This document shows, piece after piece, positions 36,201-51,200 of a stretch of 64,000 nt of DNA. Position 1 is the first letter of the stretch; every line of letters begins with the position of its first letter. The notes under the pieces are model-generated. The model did no database searches. It was not told the DNA's origin and saw nothing but the letters and a program-made list of their open reading frames with translations. The position numbers and the translations under genes are program-made. Source of the DNA: Diploptera punctata (lineage: Eukaryota; Arthropoda; Insecta; Blattodea; Blaberidae); the NCBI GenBank assembly GCA_030220185.1, contig JASPKZ010007432.1, positions 1,550,001-1,614,000 of the forward strand. Direction: 5' to 3'.

Positions 36201-39200
36201 ATTAAACAAACAGAAAAACAAGAAGAACTCACAGTTTGGGAAAAAATCAACATTCAAAAAAACAAGAAAGAAAAATTCATGAACTTCGAAATTCCCGTGA
36301 ATTCTGATTGGATCTGGAGATTTATCGGTCTACAAACAGAGGGAAGAAGAAGTAGTTCTCCTGATTGACATAACATCAGTCAATGAGAAATTACTGAAGA
36401 TGAAGCTGCCAAGGCTTTGAAACTGCAATCTAATTAGAAGACTGGATATGAGGTGAGGTATGAAGCATTTTAATTAAATCTTATATCAAAACAAGTTCAA
36501 GTATAATGATTTATAAAGTAAGATGATTCCAGATTCACTTTATTTATTAAGAACATAATATTACCTCCTATTATAATTTATTAATTCATCTCTGCGGTTT
36601 ACAATAAAAAAATCGTAACTAATTTGTTATATAAATTATTCAAAAAGAACAAACTGAGGCACTTACTTGTTCCAAACTGGCAGAATTATCAATGTAGTTT
36701 CTTGAAACAGTCAATATGGGGAAACGGTGACAATCTTTACGTAACCAAGATCTTGCAATTTGACCAACAGTTATTGAGTCATGCAAAGTTTCATCTTTAT
36801 GTGCCTGATGTGTGAGTGTTGCCCAAAACTCATCCTCTGTGAATGTACTGTATTGACTATGGAATAAAATAAAACTATAGCTTAAAGAAATGCATTATAT
36901 TAGGATCATAATGTTAACTTTTAAATTTGTGCACAACATGAAATACATAATATTCTCTTAATAATATTGCATGCAAGCAAATGAAAAACATTTAAGAAAT
37001 CTTAATTGGTTGTAAAATTATTATACTACATTAGAAATAGAAACATACTTGTTGGTAAGAAAATTTGAAAGTGCAGTTTTAAATGTCTTCTCTGATAATG
37101 AAGAATTTAGCATGCGAAGAAGCCATTGTGCTGGAAAAAAAAATGAAAGTTAAAAATACAACTATAAAGAATACACAATTAAGAACAATCAGGTGATAAT
37201 AGTAGAAAAATTATATCAACAGAGAAAAATTGGATAACATAGTTTTAAATAAAATCCATATATTCTATTGAAGTTCTTTTGCCTTATGTTGGTCAGAGAC
37301 CCAGAAAACAATATGGTTGGTTGGTATCTAATGTCGAGCACTTGATAATGAAATCATTCGCTCTCTTGCACTCCAATATTTAGCAGAAAGGCTGGTCTCT
37401 TCTACAAAAGCTGGACAACGGAGAAGATGGTTTATTTCCATATCTTCATTTAAATTGCAAAAAGGGCATTTAGGTGAATCTGTTATTGCCAATTCATTTC
37501 TTTTTCCAAGGCTTCATGTTTGTATTGGAGTACAATAAACTAGTTGTAACCGTTTAGTAGTAGGCACCACATGTGGTGGTTACGTCACCCATAGAGAGAA
37601 AGTAGGTATAGGAAGGAAGGAGAAATGAACCCCTAGGCCTCGAGTACTCTAATACCATCAGGGTCGAAAGAAACAAGAGGTCAGTCAAGGGAGACTGGAT
37701 AGAAAAGTTGGAAGAGGGAATTGGTATGGGGAGGAGAAGTAATACCAATTCGGTCAAAAAAGAAAAACTCACCAAGCTGACCAGTGCTTGTTGGTGAGTA
37801 GCCCTTCCCTTTCGTTCATCATGCATAAGCATGATTACTAACAGCTGCACCACGAGAAGGTGAGGGATTGGACACTAGGTTACTGTCCAGGTCGGTTCCT
37901 TTAAGCCTTCGATGGAAGGAATTAAAGGGTCTCCTCTCTGTTAAAAACAATAAATATTATATTTGAAGAGAAAAATGTATACCTAAATTAGGATTTAAAC
38001 CCAAGTTCTTTGGTTCTCTTTACCAGTACTCTAAACCACTGAACTATTTAGGCATCTCAAATAAAAAAAAAATGTTCTCTCTCTTATATAATCCCTGCAT
38101 GTCCGAGGCAATGAACCTTCACTCCACACACCATCTTACTGCTTCTTCCCAAGAAGACTTATGGGATTTAACACTACTGTTATAGCCAGTAATGCTTTAT
38201 TTTTTGTTTTCTCACTGAAAAACAAATTGTATATGAAGAAAAAAATTTACTCCTAAACTGGAATTTGAACTCAAGATCTCTGGATCTTCATACCAGTGCT
38301 CTAAACCATTGAGCTATTTAGACATCTCAATTTAAATTAAATTTTTTGCCTCTCTTATACAATCTCCACACACCCAAGGCAATGAACTTTCATTCCATAT
38401 GCCATCTGGCAACTTCTTCAAAGAAGATTTACTTTATAGCTAGTAGAGCTTTTCAGTAACATACTAAGGTGTGCTAAAGATAACATATCTTTAGAATCTC
38501 AAGGCATCTACGAGATCCTTTGCACCTCAAGTGAAAAACATACCTAGGACATAACAACAGATTAATTTCTTGACAAGTAAAAGAACACAAGGCTGTAATA
38601 AATAGTCAAGAACCAACTTCAATTCTTATGCAATATGTGAAACAGAATGCACAAGAGATCAACCTACCAAGATCTAGAACATTGGCTAAAAGAGACCATG
38701 AAAAGTCAAGAATTTACAATGAAGCAACAGAAAGAAAAGACCACACATTAGAACACCCGGTATGTTGTTCAAAGATTACCATCTGCATGAAAAATTGCAT
38801 TTGCTGCCTACCCATGTTATCTCCAGAACAATGAAGATAATTCATGGAACATGAACAATCCCTGAAGAGTGTTGAACTTGCCAAACAGATTGGTAAGAAA
38901 AACCAATCAGCACATGGGTTTCTAACCACTGTCCAATAGTGTAACAGATAAGTATTGCTGATGATATATAAGTCTGATAGAAGTGATTTGAACTTTCAGT
39001 CCTTGTCAATGGCATGTGAGATCCTGCCGAAATGTCAGAACCATGGTCAGTAACTAACCCTGAATCTTTGATGCCAAAAACACAAGAATCCTTTCTTTAT
39101 TATATGTATATCCAAGAAATTTTACAATAATGTGTATATACTTTGTAATTATCAATTTCTGCTTTAATTATGTATGTTAAAATCAATAATAAAATAATTG

Positions 39201-42200
39201 AAAAATTTATACAAATAATTTTTTATGATCCTAAAAAGTTTTTTAATCACAAATTTAATTAAAATAAATAAGTTCTTTAACCTTTAAGTGCCTGGGTATT
39301 TAAATTCCCCGCTGTGCTGCTGGCCGGAATTTAAATGCCCCAAGTGTGATTAAATCCACACTAGAGCGCATATACGAACAAAAACATTTTTTTACGAAAA
39401 ACTGTTAGAGATAGAAATATGAAACAACTTTTATTCTATTCAGAAGAGAGTATATTATTCAATGGCATGATTTATTTTTACGTATAATAGATAATTTTGT
39501 TATAAATTAATTTTTTCCCAGACGAGGTCTATTTTTTTTGGCTTGATAATACAAAGGTCTCAGTTTGCCATATGAAGGTGACTGTACTGCTTCTTATATC
39601 CTAAGACAGAATGGAACACTTGTGTATATGTTGATAATATTTATCACGCTTAGAAAGCAAAATTCGAGACAGTATGCTTGCTGCCTCATAGGGAAAACTC
39701 TGCAGGTCAGCACACCACTGTTTTGAAGCACGTCTCATACCAGTCTTCAAATATACAAACACACAGTTTAGTGTAGAGTGTTGAAAGGATTAGAGTTATT
39801 TTTCTCCACGTGGAGTTCTGTTTTTATTGTAAAATGAGATCGCATTATTTACTTACATGAGGAAACATGTGACTCGACACAAATATTTTTGAGACGCTCG
39901 TGGAAATATTCTGAAGCCAAAAAATAATAGAAAACTTTATCTGGTCTGTCTTGACAGGTCTAAAAAAATGGCTTAAAGTTATTCTATCAGTAGATGAACA
40001 ATGAAATTGGACTAATGATTTTTTTCACCTTACTGTCTTGACTAATCTGAACAGTTACATTTTATTGACATCATGCAGTGCATGCAAGAGTGACACATCG
40101 AAACTTCAGACTTGCCCACACACCCACCCCTAACGACGTGTAGAATGACCTTGACATATCTTCTAGGGTTTCTTGTTTAGAAGAAAGGGATAAACAACAT
40201 TGGCCTACAATTTATACAATCAGATTTAATTATACAGTGTGTTACGACCAAGATAAAAAGCGGTGTCGTTTACAAAGTGTTAAAAATGCAGTGTAGGGTT
40301 GTGCATCCTGGGTTTTCAAGGGCTTACCACATTAAAGGGCAGTTCTAAATTATCGATGAAGACATCCTGCATTATGAATCCACCAAAATAACGTAAGTAG
40401 CTTTATTAAATATATATTTTTTTAATAATGTGTAGTGAGGAATTTACCATGTTACTGCATTACACTTCAAAAATAAAATTAGGGGTGAAAAAGGTGCCAC
40501 CTGTCTGTGTTTTTTTTTTCTGTGGGTACCTGAATTATAACACAATAAGTTTGAACGACTGATAACATCCCTGAAATTTATTTTTTTTATTTTTTTAATA
40601 TTAAAAAAAAAAAAGAATTATATCATGGACAAATATGTCCACTAAGTCTCTTGGGGCTTTACATTGTATGGAAAAATTTGTCCCCAAGTCTTCTAAGGGT
40701 TAAGTTAGTCATCAAATCATTAACTAATAATGCTATCTATTGGCATGAAATTAAAAAAAACTCAATTATTTATTGCTTTGATAACATTTTGGAAAATATT
40801 AAATAAATTATTACACAAAAATCTAATGAAATAAACTGAAAAGAAATTTGAATGCAAGAAAACATGCAATGTGCTGAATGAAAGTAGTAAATTTACCTCG
40901 ATTAGTAATGCTGTCATATTTAAAGTCTGGTATACTGTAGTAAGGATGTTGTAAGCTGTACTCATAATAAGTACTATGTTGTAACATGGGTGCCCAATTT
41001 TCCTTATCTATCAACTGAAATTTAACATAAACATAGATTTACATTATTAATAACTTTAATGTAAACAAAATAATATAATAGGTTCAATTAATTAAAATCA
41101 TATAGGCCTACTTCACATATATTATACCATACACTGGTAATGAATACAATGAAAAAATAACGAGGAAATTTAATAAAAATAATTAATGCAACAAATTCTG
41201 ACATGTGAATTATGCAATAGCTTGAATTATGCAAATAAATACAATAGTTAGGCCTAGGTTCATGAAAAATAACTTAAAATACAGGGCTATTCAGAAAGAA
41301 AGAACAGACTTCAAACATTTATTTCTTCCAAACTACAAAAAATAGAAACACAATTCCAACATTCCTAGAAAGAAAAAAGTTTCAAGTTCCGATCACGGCC
41401 GCATTAGCACTGTTGCTTGTCATGTTGATTGTTTGTATCAAAATGGCAACGCAACATGGCATTGCATTGGAAGAAGAGAGTAGAAGATCAATTTCATTGC
41501 CGGTGGCCTCCCAGGTCACCAGACCTAACCCCGTGTGATTTTTATCTGTGGGGATACATAAAAGACCGTCTTTAATCCTCCCTATGCCTGACACTCTTGA
41601 AAATCTGCAACATTGAATTGTTGAAACTGTGAATTCGATAACTAGAACCAGCTGAATCGTGTGTGGCAAGAAATTAGCCACCATTTTGATATTTGTCGTG
41701 TAACACGAGGCGCTCATATTCAATGCATAAAATAGTGAAATTTTAACTTTTGTCTTTCCAGGAACATTGGAATTGTGTTTCTATTTTTTGTAGTTTGGAA
41801 GAAATAAATGTTTGAAGCCTGTTCCTTCTTTCTGAATAGCCCTATATATAATGAATGAATATCAGTATCTCTAAGACATAATTATACTGGCCTCCATTTA
41901 CTGTATTAAATGAGTTTATAAATTTAACAAATATTCGTAAGACTTACCTTGAGTAGACCTGCAGTAGCAAGATATCTTCCGAGAGCATTAGTCACATATA
42001 AATCAGTCCACCAATGTGGCGTAACAATGTGACTTAACCATTGATACACAATCTCATAAGACAGACGAGACTGTCCAGCCTCATCAGTCAATTCAGCTTC
42101 TCTGAGTAAAATAATAATACCATTCAACCATTATATTCATAATAAGATTAAAGAGAGTTTCTAAAAAAAATATTATTAATGTGCTTTAAAGATTACATTT

Positions 42201-45200
42201 CAAATAATAATAGATGTACAAAGAATCCTGAAGAAAACTCACAAATGAATAAGAGATTTATATTCAATTTAAAAATTACCATTAAAAATAATAACACCTT
42301 GAAAACACTTTGAGAAAAAAACCTTGTTCCAATCATAATCACACATTTTAAAAGTTTCAAAAAGTATCATATTGTACAGATATATATTTTTGTTTTGTAT
42401 GATTACTCTTTTGTCTTTTATAGAATGAAAATAAAGAGATTTTTTTTGTGGAAATTAAAAAAGTTGAAGAATTAAAAAAATTAGGATCAATTTTAGAATC
42501 AGATGGGAAAAGTTATAGTGAAATTGAGAAAAGAATTAGTGGAGGAAGAAAAGTAAATAGAATGTTAAATTCAATAATATGAAGTAAAGATATTATAAAT
42601 AAAATCAAGACATTGATATTTAAATCATTAGTACAAAGTGTTATGTTGTATGGTGCAGAGACCTGGACTTTAAGTAGACAGCAAGCAAGAAAATTATTAA
42701 CAACAGATATGGATTTTTGGTGAAGGGCTGGAAGAAAATCAAGAAAAGAGAAAATTCGGAACCAGAAATTTAGAGAAATAATGAATGTAAACATAATTTT
42801 ATATAAGTTATAGAACAAAGATTCAAATGGTATGAACATCTGAAGAGAATCCCAAGAATGATGCTGGATTGGAATGTTGAAGGCAGGAGGAGGAAGGGGA
42901 TACCCAGGGAACAGTGGATGGATGAAGTGAGAAGAAACATGATCAGCAGAGAACTCAAAGAAGAAGATGCTGAGGATAGAAATCTGTGGTGGAGCAAAAT
43001 ACATTTGGGCTGAAGGATAACTACTGTAATGTAGAGAAAATCCTTAATAAAAAAAATATATACAGTGCGATCAGTATAGCACTGGACAGCAGACACGGGG
43101 ATTTCACTATATACTGCTGACGCACTTGTGGCGGGGAACGGGCAGCGTAGAATTGCAGTGATAGTACCACACACATTTTCGTAACTATTTTACAAATTGT
43201 CGTATTTACCAACTTTATTGAAGCAGGTGCTGGAACTGTTCACCTTCGTTGTCCATACATTTTTTGACACCTCTTTATAAAATTTGTTGTACAGATTATG
43301 GACTGTTGAACGTGACGGAATTTTTATACCCGGGAATCGTGTTTCAAAAAATCTTCGTACTTGACTGGTAAACTAAGTTAACAAATATTGATCATAAATA
43401 AATACACGTTTTATAGAAAAATTATTAGTCATTATACAGTTTATACTTTACACTTATACAAACGTCATTCAGTTTATGCTTATACACGCCTGTTTTATAA
43501 GATACAAATTTTAAAATTGAAATAACTTATACACACACCATTCAGTATACAAGGAAAAGTGAGCCAGCACCTTATCCACTCAAAGCTTACAATCTGACTG
43601 CGATCGTGAATGCGTGGGATGTGCTTGTATACTCCTGAGTCTGCTCACATTTCAAGTCCCGTGTGTGCACATGTAAGCCTTCATCATCGCACAGCACAAA
43701 CCCCGCATCTGCTGTCCAATGCTATACTGGTTGCACTGTATAATACCATTATCAGGAAGCAATAGAAACTTATAAAGAATTAAAATCTATACTGGACAAT
43801 TCAAAACTAATGGAATTTTTACATTTCTAAAATTATAATTCAATCTTCTTCAATATATTCATTGAACTGTCTACCTGTACTCTTTTTAATGCTTAGAGGG
43901 GTGCAGTAGCATAGTTGGTTAAGGCAATAAGATACAAGCCGGAAGGTCAAGGGTTCGAGTCCTGGTGAGGTCAGGATTTTTAAACTGCCTGAATCCTCTG
44001 GTGGCACCATGGCCCTGGGGTCGATTCTGCCTCTTAACTGAAATGAATAAAAGATACTTGTTCTGGGGGGGGGGTAAAAGTGGCAGTCATGGAGGGTCAA
44101 CAATCCAGCTGACATTAAGTGTCGATTGTCTAGAAAAGTGGCAGCCTTAATCTATTACAACCCCAAACGCTGCTAAGGCCTGTACTGGGACCACTTTAAC
44201 ACTTTACCTACAATATTCTTAAAATGTCAGAAGGCACTATTCTATTTCAAATTGCCACATTCTATTATCTATAAAACACATTAATATTTATTTCTTACAT
44301 GCTCCATGATACAATAATTTATTTAAAAATCTATACTATTAAAATACATGATAAACTTTTATTGAGGAATTAGGTAATATATATATTTTTTAAATATAAA
44401 ATTAATATTTGTAAGATACCATTTTCTTCAACTTGGTTTATTTCTTTTAAACTGTAGGTATGTCGGAACTCATTCCATTGTCAGCGGAAGGTTTATTCAA
44501 TAACAAATAGTATTACCATTTACTGATGAAGGAATGAATTCCAAAAGGCATACAGTTTTATAAAAGAATATAACCAATTTGCTTACTCCCTATATTGATG
44601 ACATTCTAGGAGATCATCAATGTGCATTTAGAAGAAACAGGTCTACAACAGATCAGATTTTTAGTATAAGACAGATTTTAGAAAAGAAATGGGAATATAA
44701 TGGTACTGTACATCAACTGTATGTAGACTTCAAAAAAGCATATGATTCAGTTAAGAGGGAGGAGTTATATAGTATCCTGCTGGAGTTCGGAATTCCTAAA
44801 AAGTTAGTTAGACTTATACGAATATGTCTAAATGGCACAAAGAGTAGGGTGCGTGTAGGCAAACAGTTTTCAGACACTTTTGAAATCCAGAATGGGTTGA
44901 AGCAAGGAGATGCACTATCTCCTCTACTATTTAATTTTGTACTAGAGCATGCCATTAAATCTTTAGGGAATGAGGAAGGCTTACAACTCAATGGTATTAA
45001 TAAGCTGTTAGTTTATGCTGATGATGTAGTACTATTGGCCGATAGCGAGGAGATACTAAAGGCCAACACGCACACACTATTGAGTAACACTAAGGAATTA
45101 GGACTGGAAGTAAATATCAGTAAAACTAAATATATGGTCACACGTAGAAATACATTATATAATGGAAATGGACAGCTAATGACAAATGAGGGAAATTTTG

Positions 45201-48200
45201 AGGAATTGGCTGAATTCAAATACCTAGGAACAATAATCACAAATAGGAATGAGATGCACAAAGAAATTAAACATAGGCTCAATTCTGGAAATGCATGCTA
45301 TTATGCATTGCAGAGACTTTTGATGTCCCAACTCCTTTCAAAAAACGTTAAGCTGAAAATATATAAAACTATTATTCTACCAGTTATATTATATGGGTGC
45401 GAAACATGGACTCTTACTTTAAGGGAGGAAAGGAGATTACGAGTATTTGAGAATAAAGTTCTTAGGAAAATTTTTGGACCAAAGAGAGATGAACAGACAG
45501 GTGAATGGAGAAGACTACATAACAACGAACTACATGGTCTTTATAGGAAGCCAGATATAATAAGAACAGTTAAGTCCCGTAGACTGCGATGGGCAGGACA
45601 TGTTGCACGTATGGGGAATGAAAGACGTGCATGGAAACTTCTTGTAGGAAAGCCAGAAGGAAAACGCCCAGTTGGTAGACCAAGAATGAGGTGGGAGAAC
45701 AACATTAACTATGATTTGAGGGAAGTAGATTATACAGGGAATGATTGGAAAGCATTAGCTCAGGATAGGGATGTATGGAGAGCTTATGTCCGTGCGGCCA
45801 TGAACCTACAGGTTCGATAGTGCCAGTGAGTAAGTAAGAGTAAGTATATAACCAATTTGAGGAAGTTGATACCTTATAGATATTTATTTTATAAACGAAC
45901 ATAATTATTTGAAATTAATGTACTCAGACTAGATATTCGCTTGCATTAGTTAATTCAATTACTATGGAAGCAACCTTGTTGTAATTTGATTGAAGTTCAC
46001 TTATAGGGGTATACAGGGATTTCAAATAGTGAAAAATTTGTGTCCACTCCTGGATTCCCTTAGTAGCACAATGGTTAGTATATCAGCATGTAAGATGGAG
46101 ATCTTGGGTTCAAACCCTAGTTTAGGAAAAAAGTCTCTTTAGTTGTATTATTTATTTTATAATTTTGTACTTGTAAAAAAATTAAAATTTTAAGAAGATG
46201 TAGAAATTGAAGAATACAGAAATAGATAATTGGTTCTAAAAGAAAACTTACTTAAACATGATGAGGCCCAGATGATCAGCTGGAACCCTTCCTTTGTATT
46301 CTGGTAGAGCTACTATGTCCAGTTTTGGCAGAGGATATCTTAGACCCAAATAATTCTCAAGGTATTCAACCATCCTTGTTGCAATTCTTAGAGATCCCTC
46401 TACGTTTTTAAGGAATTCTGTTCTTCCATGAAAGTGAACTGTTACTCCACCTTTAATTTAAATTACAAATTAATTTAAATATTCAATATATAATTTGAAT
46501 AGACCCAGATTTAAAATTATGATATAATGTGACAAGTTACAAATTAATAAATTATTCTTTACATTCATTTTCATTACGTGTATCCAGCCATAGCTGATGA
46601 CACGAATCCATTGTATACTTATGCTATATGTTGCAATGGGGCTGCATTTGAACATGCAGCTTATGTGTGCATTCAGGTGAGTGTCCACGAGGTTAAAAGA
46701 AAGAAAGAGAGAAATGAACCCTTTGGCCTCAAATACTCTAATATCATCAGGGTTGAAGAAAACAAGAGGTCAGGCAAGGGAGACTAGATAGGAAAGTAAA
46801 AAGCGAGATCTGGTACTAGAAAAGGAAGAAATACCAGATTGGTTAAAGATAAAAGTAAGGAGCAAAACACAAATAAGTGGAAGCAATGTTTTGCTCAGCT
46901 TGGGCACCTTGTGGTTGCCATCCACATATCCCCTATATGGGGACCCCTGAGGGTAATAAACAAATGATGAGTTGTGTAAAAAAAATATTAAAAAATCTAA
47001 CTTTTTGTGGCAATTCTTTAGATTATTTCAGAAAAAAAAAACAATGAAATAAGAGTATCCTAAACGATATCAAAATATGAATCGGAAACAGTGGACTTAC
47101 ATTTAATTGGGTTAAAGGTCTCCAAAGCATGTCCAGATGAGAGAGTCTTTTTATGGGAACATATTTTCAGGTGAGAGGTTTTTATTTTATGAGGTGAGGT
47201 GTAAAGTTTCTGTTTCTTATTTTGACCTTATTGACATTTTTTTCTCATTGTGTCACTTTCAATAACTTTTTATAAGCACCCTAAATAGTAAAAATTTGTT
47301 AAAGTAGAAAAAATAACACAGCTCTACAAAAAAAATATTTTTTTTTGTTGCCCTGGATATCTCTGTGAATTTCTATGTTTTCAAGTGCACAGTTTATGAA
47401 TATATTCATGAAAGTGCTGAATGTGCTCTAGTTTTTATGATTTTTGTGTTTCTTATATTTTAAACAGTAAACAGCTTGTTACTAATAAAATTTATATTTA
47501 CAGTCATGATTTGATTTCTGCGCATTTGTTTTCGTGCATACAAACATCACATGATTCCCACTCTCACTCTGCACATTGACCGTGATCTCAGTTATTTGAC
47601 AAAATTAAAGTACTCACAACATGCATCTGGATAACTTTCCATGTATAAATACATGTGGATACACAAAATACTCTTGCTTCATTTGTTTGTGGGATAGTAG
47701 AGCAAAGCAACTTTATTGGGAACAAGATGTGTGGCCTTTGAGAAAGTCCTTAAGTATCAGTAAAGCCAAAGTAATAAACAATCCGTTACTAAGCAGAGAA
47801 AAAATCATAGTTCCACCATTACATATCAAGTTAGGTATAATAAAACAATTCGTCAAAGCATTGGACAAGGAAGGAGAATGTTTCAAATATATTTGTAGAA
47901 TATTTCCTAAGCTCAGTATGGAAAAGTTAAAAGGCGGAATATTTGATGGTTCTCAAATTCGGCAATTGATGAAAGATGCAAATTTTATCAAAGTTATGAC
48001 TGTTCCGGAAAGTGAAGCTTGGAAGGGTTTTGTATTGGTAGTAGAACATTTTTAGGTAACTATAAAGCACCAAATTATAAAGAAATTGTGCAAAACATGT
48101 TGACAATTTTCAAGATTGTAGGAGCAAGTATGAGTATAAAGTTACACTTTCTCCACAGTCACCTGGTTAGATTTACAGATAATTTAGGAAATTATAGTGA

Positions 48201-51200
48201 CGGACAGGGAGAGCATTTTCACCAGGATCTAAAAGTAATGGAGTAAAGGTATCAGGGTAGATGGGACCGTCATATGATGGCAGATTACCACTGGTCTTTA
48301 AAAAGAGATTGTCCCCTAAAAAATTATAGAAGAAAATCTTATAAAAGGCATTTCACTGAAGTATAACATGGGTTTTCAATATTTTTCTTTCTATTTACAT
48401 TGGTGTATACTAATTTTTCAAAAAAACAATTGACATTATAAATATATGTTTTTTTTTGTTTTTTTTTTGTTTTTCATATTTTCCGATTTTTGTAGTGTAA
48501 AATTAAAATAAAGATTAAAAAAAACCAGATCAAATCTTCAAAAATCATTGATAGTTTCATGAATTGTGAGCATAAATATATCTGAAATTAATCTTATATC
48601 AAGGGCAACAAAACCACTGTGACCAGTGTAATAAATGTGAAAATATGGAGAAAAAGAAAATATATCCTGCCTGAATACATTAAAAAAAACAGAAATTGTA
48701 GCAATGTAATTAAAATTAATTAAGCAATGTAATTTCTCAATTAGAAATATATACTGTAGCAAAGTTGGTTAAAGAAATACACCACAAGCTGGAAGGTTGA
48801 GTGTTTGAGTCCGGATGGGGTCAGGATTTTTAAACTGATCTATATCTTCTGGCGACACTATGGCACTGGAGCCAACTGAGCCTCCACATAAATGAGTACT
48901 TAAAGTATATTCTAGGGGTATATCTAATTTTCAATTACCAATAATTGTAGATTTTTAGGCTGAACGGGACGGAGGGAATGTTAAAATGTTCCTATAGTTC
49001 ATCATGCAGGACTAACAGCTCATCCAGATTGTCTAGAGAGGTGGGAGCCTTAACCTCCTACTAACCCAAAGGCCTCATAATGCCAGAAGTGGGATCACTT
49101 TACCATTACCTTTTGTTAAAAATTCAAACTCTTATTTATATCTAAAAAAAAATAATGTAATTGAATTGACTTAAATACAAAAATCTTCGTTAACGAGTTC
49201 ATAACTTCTCTCCATCTACTTCAATATCTACATTCTATTGTGTTCTGCCCTATGGCAGGTCTTTCACTGGAATCATACCATTTTCATGCCATGCTTTGCA
49301 GCTTTACTAGGGAATTATAGGTGTAGTAGCTTCCCGTTGCTTTCCACACACTGGCAGATGATGGCCACATGATGTTCGGGGATCTTTTAGGCCTAAAAGC
49401 TTCCTAACATTTGTTTTACAGGTGAGGAAACCCCCGAAAAAACCTCACCCAAGAAGCTTATCCTGACCGGGAATTGAACCTAGGCCCACTGCATGACAAG
49501 GTAGCATGCTACCTAGAAACCACAGTGGTGGACCAATATCTACATAAAATAACCTTATATCAAATAATTAATAAGAAATGGCATCATGAGGTTCTAAATT
49601 ATAAAGACAGTGAATCAGAAATATAACCTGAGCTTATAAATTAATTTTTCTTTATATTAAGATACCATATATTTGTCCATAAACTCAATCTCTGGAATGG
49701 GGACAAGACTAGATGAAAAATAATGTTTTTATACCTGAACATCATTTATTATTTTTTATAATACAGCCATTAACATAAATTATGTTTACCACAAATTATG
49801 GATTTTATTAACCCATTGGAGAATTTTAACGAGTCTCCCTTGTGAGCAGGTAGAAAGTCCAAACAGCTCAAGCACGACCTACACTCGTTGTGTTAAAACC
49901 CTCCACTATAAGAAGTTGGCTCTATCTTTAGTAATTAAACATTTATGTTCGCCATCTGTAAAATTTGTTGCTGATTTATATAAAGCATATATGTAGTCCT
50001 AGTATATTGTATAGTTTATTATAGATATAGTTTATAGAATAATATATTTTAGGTATTTATTACGGTAAAATATATATGTAGTTTCAATGTTTTTTTCCAA
50101 TATCATGGTTGTAAATTTAACTTTTTTAGAAACACGTTCAGTTCAAACTCTCTAAATGGAATAAAACTGTGCGATTTGGAATAACATATTAGAAATTGTA
50201 CTCTTCAGAATATGATTCAAATAAACACTGGACAAGATGCACATGAAAATTCAGATTTTACAGCAAATGAGAGTGTAGTCCTAGAATTAGCAAACCCATT
50301 CATAGAGAAAGGTTACACATTATAATTGTGTTCTCCTAATTTATTTTTAGAGCTGAGTAGATGAGAGACATATTAGGGACAGTAAAATCTAACAGAAGAA
50401 ATATGCCTATGGATTTAGTGAACATCAAATTGGAAAGAAAAAAAAAGGAGAGCTAACAACATGATCTAGTTGGAGAGTTCTAGCATAGAAGTGGAAAGGT
50501 AGGAAAGACATTTATTTATTATCATCCAAACACGAAAACACCGACATGACTGACACCAGTAAGAAGTTATGGAAGAATAAAGACGGAGAATAAGAAGAAA
50601 AAATCATAAAGGCTAAAAGTATTCTAGAATAAAATAAAGGTATGGGAGCAGAAGATCGACATGACAATGTTGTGGCATTGTTTTCCAGTAATGATGAGAT
50701 TTGTAAAGTGCTATAGAAAAATTGCTTTTTACATTATCAATAATTTGAGAAGATATATAGCAAGAACTTTCTATGATTTGATAATGTAGAGGCGTATGCT
50801 TTTATATGTTTAGTTTCATTTATTTTTATAATATGCAGTATTATATATTTTTGTTATTTCTTACCGTTCCTGTTAGAACATATGATTCGTGTTTACTTTA
50901 AATATAATGACTGAGAAATGTTAGTAAAAAATGGTTTTTGAAATGTTAGTCAACATTCACAGCCTTCAAACTAACAATAGATAACAGTTAAATTGCAAAA
51001 AAGAGGGTTGCAGACAGGCCACATTCCTTTCCTATTCATAAAAGTACAAAATACCACAAGAAAAAACAGGGGTACACAAACTATCTGAAATCCATTTGTG
51101 ATAGAATGCAGTATACATAGTCTAGTTATTCTGATTTAAAATCCAATGCAGCCGGAGTAGCGCTGGGAAGATTTAAATGGGTTTCCAATGAACTTACCTG

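Noticed and set aside
42513..43174. Hydrophobic frames on the minus strand
   Set aside because: They lie antisense to a LINE fragment whose plus-strand reading matches known LINE C-termini.
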